This document shows, piece after piece, positions 6,837 through 8,617 of a stretch of DNA of 8,617 bases; the stretch's first letter is position 1; each line of letters starts with the position of its first letter. The notes beneath the pieces are model-generated. The model was not told where the DNA came from. It saw nothing but the letters and a program-made list of their open reading frames with translations, and did no database searches. The DNA is from Acidobacteriota bacterium (lineage in GTDB: Bacteria; Acidobacteriota; Terriglobia; Terriglobales; Acidobacteriaceae): NCBI GenBank assembly GCA_021799405.1, contig JAJZAL010000223.1:1-8617 (forward strand), given 5' to 3'. Position numbers and translations under genes: made by a program.

Positions 6837-8072
6837 CTACTCGTAGCGGAGAGCTTCGGCCGGAAGGACGCGAGCAGCGGAACTTGATGGGTAAAGGGTG
6901 GCGATCAGAGAGACGCCGAGCGAAAGTGCCGTGACGAGGACTCCGTCCATCATGCGCGGTGCAAAGGGAAGGTAGTCAATCGAATAGACTTGTGCGCTGA
7001 GATGGATGAAGTGGTAATGCTGTCCCAATAACGAGATGGTATAGCCGATGACGAGGCCGAAGAAGGTTCCGACGACGCTGATGAGGAAGCCCTGGAACAG
7101 GAAGATGCGGCGAATCTGGCCTGGTTCTACGCCCATGGACATGAGGACGGCGATGTCACGGGTTTTTTCCATGACCATCATAGTGAGGGCGATGAGGATG
7201 TTGAGGGCTGCGACGCAGACGATGAGGCCAATGATGATGAAGGTGACGATCTGTTCTTCCTGCAATGCGCCGAAGAGCTGCCGGTTCTGCTGCATCCAGT
7301 TGGTTGTGGTGAAACCAGGTCCGGCGGATTTCTGGATTTCCCTGCCGATTTTGCCGGCGTTGTAGAGGTTGTCGACCTTGAAGGAGATGATGGAGATGAC
7401 GTCGGGCTCGCCGAAGAGTTGCTGAGCGGTTTTGAGGCGGATGAAGCCGAAACTGGAGTCGTACTGGTAGAAGCCGGAGTGGAAGATGCCTACGACCCGG
7501 AAGCGCTGGTATTTGGGGATCAGGCCGTAGGGGGTGAGATCGCCCTGCGGGCTGGTGACCATCACGGTGTCTCCAACTTTTGCACCGATAGTGTCGGCCA
7601 GATCGTAACCGAGGACGAGAGGCGGTGTGATGCCGACGGGGGTGGGTTGGGAGAGTTCGGCGGCGCTGCCTGACGTGAAATGAGAGAGCAGATTGCTGAT
7701 GGTGCGCTCGTCCCTGGGGACGATACCTTTGAGCATGGCTCCGCCGGCGAGTGAGCCGCGTGAGATGAGGACGGGCTCGTAGAGGCCGGGAGCGGCGGCG
7801 GTGACGTGCGGCAGCTTGCGCAGGCGCTGGAGCAGCGGTTCCCAGTTCTGGATGCCGTCATTCATGCTGCGAAGCAGGTCAACGTCTGCGGTGGAGCTGA
7901 GGAGCCGGTTTTGCAGGTCGCGGCGCATACCGGTTGTGATTGCCAGCGCAATGATGAGCGAGGCGACTCCAACCGCGACTCCGATCACGGAGATGACGGT
8001 GATGAGGCCAATGACGGCCTGACGACGCTTAGCCCTGAGATAACGCGCGGCAACGAAGAGCTCAAAGCGCAT
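6837..8072 (-). CDS. lolC/E: LolC/LolE-family lipoprotein-releasing ABC transporter permease
   Basis: A complete 411-residue permease of the length typical of LolC and LolE. The N-terminus FELFVAARYLRAKRRQ is a family hallmark. It is followed by a first membrane helix (about 19-47), a periplasmic MacB-like domain (about 48-272), and an FtsX-type C-terminal block with three helices (about 276-300, 322-346, 374-396). The cytoplasmic loop after the second helix, MEKTRDIAVLMSMGVEPGQ (301-319), is the conserved coupling segment that touches the ATPase. NWMQQNRQLFGALQEEQ just before helix 2 is typical of LolC/LolE. It would form the membrane channel with the LolD-type ATPase and pull outer-membrane lipoproteins out of the inner membrane. 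LolC and LolE cannot be told apart here, and only one permease is visible, so the complex may be a homodimer. The ATG lies five bases after the upstream stop codon, indicating an operon and probable translational coupling; its own Shine-Dalgarno is weak. Confidence 0.92.
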   Translation of the reverse strand: MRFELFVAARYLRAKRRQAVIGLITVISVIGVAVGVASLIIALAITTGMRRDLQNRLLSSTADVDLLRSMNDGIQNWEPLLQRLRKLPHVTAAAPGLYEPVLISRGSLAGGAMLKGIVPRDERTISNLLSHFTSGSAAELSQPTPVGITPPLVLGYDLADTIGAKVGDTVMVTSPQGDLTPYGLIPKYQRFRVVGIFHSGFYQYDSSFGFIRLKTAQQLFGEPDVISIISFKVDNLYNAGKIGREIQKSAGPGFTTTNWMQQNRQLFGALQEEQIVTFIIIGLIVCVAALNILIALTMMVMEKTRDIAVLMSMGVEPGQIRRIFLFQGFLISVVGTFFGLVIGYTISLLGQHYHFIHLSAQVYSIDYLPFAPRMMDGVLVTALSLGVSLIATLYPSSSAARVLPAEALRYE

Positions 8073-8077
8073 GGCGG

Positions 8078-8617
8078 CTAATGGACCACCGATTTGGCGA
8101 CCGCCATGTTGTGATAGCGGTCGAAGACGCGGACCGTGACGACATGCTCACCGGGGTCTGGGACTTCCGCAGCGGGTTCATTGCGGGACTTCGGCAAGGG
8201 CACGGTAAAGTCGTAGTGTTCGGTGAGCGAGTCGGAGATGCGGCCGATGGGGGCGATGAATTGCCAGTGTCCGGCATCGACGGCGAACTGCGCACGGGCG
8301 ATGGGGGACATGGGGTCAGTCGCGGTGAAGGAAACGTGGAGCTTGCCGGCCTGGATAGTCGCCATCATCTGCGAGATGGAGGGTGGCGTAGTGTCGACGA
8401 TGAAGTTGTTGCTGACCAGAGATCCGGTGAGCCCTTTGCCCGGACTGTGCGAAGGCTGGTCGCTGGCAACGACCTTGATGCGATAAATGCCGTCGGGCAG
8501 CAGGTCGGCTCCAAAGGTGTAGTACAGGCCGTGCAGGCCTTTACGAAGCAACAGCCAGTTGTGTTCGCGCAGGCCGCGATAGTAGAGCGAGTAGACGAGC
8601 TTGTCGCCGTTGTCGTC
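8078..8617 (-). CDS. Large extracytoplasmic protein, C-terminal part (5' end outside window)
   Basis: The frame is open to the right edge, so only the last 179 residues are seen. The first residues (DDNGDKLVYSLYYRG) are in frame with the edge, and a TTG at 8551 is internal rather than a start. The visible part looks like two beta-sandwich (Fn3/Ig-like) modules. One has LPDGIYRIKVVASDQPSHSP, then an NNFIVDTTPPSI linker. The second has TDPMSPIARAQFAVDAGHW followed by HVVTVRVFDRYHNMAVAKSVV. The pattern YRIKV-ASD, then VD-TPP, then a closing V-VFD-YHN strand, resembles the tail of large acidobacterial secreted beta-propeller proteins. That is recollection, not a computed match, and no propeller blade is inside the window. 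Function is unknown. It ends five bases before the permease ATG and appears to be the upstream member of that operon. Confidence 0.75.
   Translation of the reverse strand, partial: DDNGDKLVYSLYYRGLREHNWLLLRKGLHGLYYTFGADLLPDGIYRIKVVASDQPSHSPGKGLTGSLVSNNFIVDTTPPSISQMMATIQAGKLHVSFTATDPMSPIARAQFAVDAGHWQFIAPIGRISDSLTEHYDFTVPLPKSRNEPAAEVPDPGEHVVTVRVFDRYHNMAVAKSVVH

Overview
The window looks like a piece of a Gram-negative bacterial chromosome, most likely an acidobacterium (Acidobacteriaceae-type). This assignment is inference. It rests on fairly high GC, ClpC without the Firmicute ctsR-mcsA-mcsB neighbours, Lol-type lipoprotein export genes, an Ig-like-domain lipoprotein of a style common in acidobacteria, and a large extracytoplasmic protein placed just upstream of a LolC/E-type permease. 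Apart from the left-edge gene, every gene lies on the minus strand, so transcription runs mostly right to left.

Layout. Positions 3-431 (+) hold the C-terminal part of a membrane-anchored carbon-nitrogen hydrolase resembling apolipoprotein N-acyltransferase. It converges on a bidirectional terminator (438-466). Positions 508-1710 (-) hold an Ig-like-domain lipoprotein of unknown function, with a good promoter at 1791-1819. Positions 1820-1984 are an AT-richer spacer. A second, nearly identical terminator (1989-2015) precedes the 3' end of clpC (2035-4491, -), a complete AAA+ unfoldase. A 225-base leader with two inverted repeats separates clpC from a LolD-type ATPase gene (4717-5496, -). Next come an acyltransferase-3 family membrane protein (5684-6733, -), a LolC/LolE-type permease (6837-8072, -), and the C-terminal part of a large extracytoplasmic protein (8078-8617, -) that runs off the window.

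How the genes fit together. The permease and LolD-type ATPase would form an inner-membrane machine that extracts lipoproteins and passes them toward the outer membrane. The acyltransferase-3 gene sits between them, with no visible terminator on either side. The hydrolase at the left edge is related to the enzyme that finishes lipoprotein acylation, and the 508-1710 gene encodes a lipoprotein without a +2 Asp retention signal. The window therefore has an envelope and lipoprotein-biogenesis theme, with the ClpC protease component embedded in it.

The most unusual structure is a direct repeat of about 75 bases (435-509 and 1985-2058). Both copies contain the terminator plus the last codons of clpC, and they flank the lipoprotein gene exactly. 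This suggests that the lipoprotein unit was inserted at the 3' end of clpC and duplicated it. The junction falls inside the lipoprotein stop codon. The lipoprotein gene also appears to have ACG where a Shine-Dalgarno sequence and a proper signal-peptide n-region call for ATG. No phage genes, transposases, CRISPR arrays, tRNAs or rRNAs were seen.
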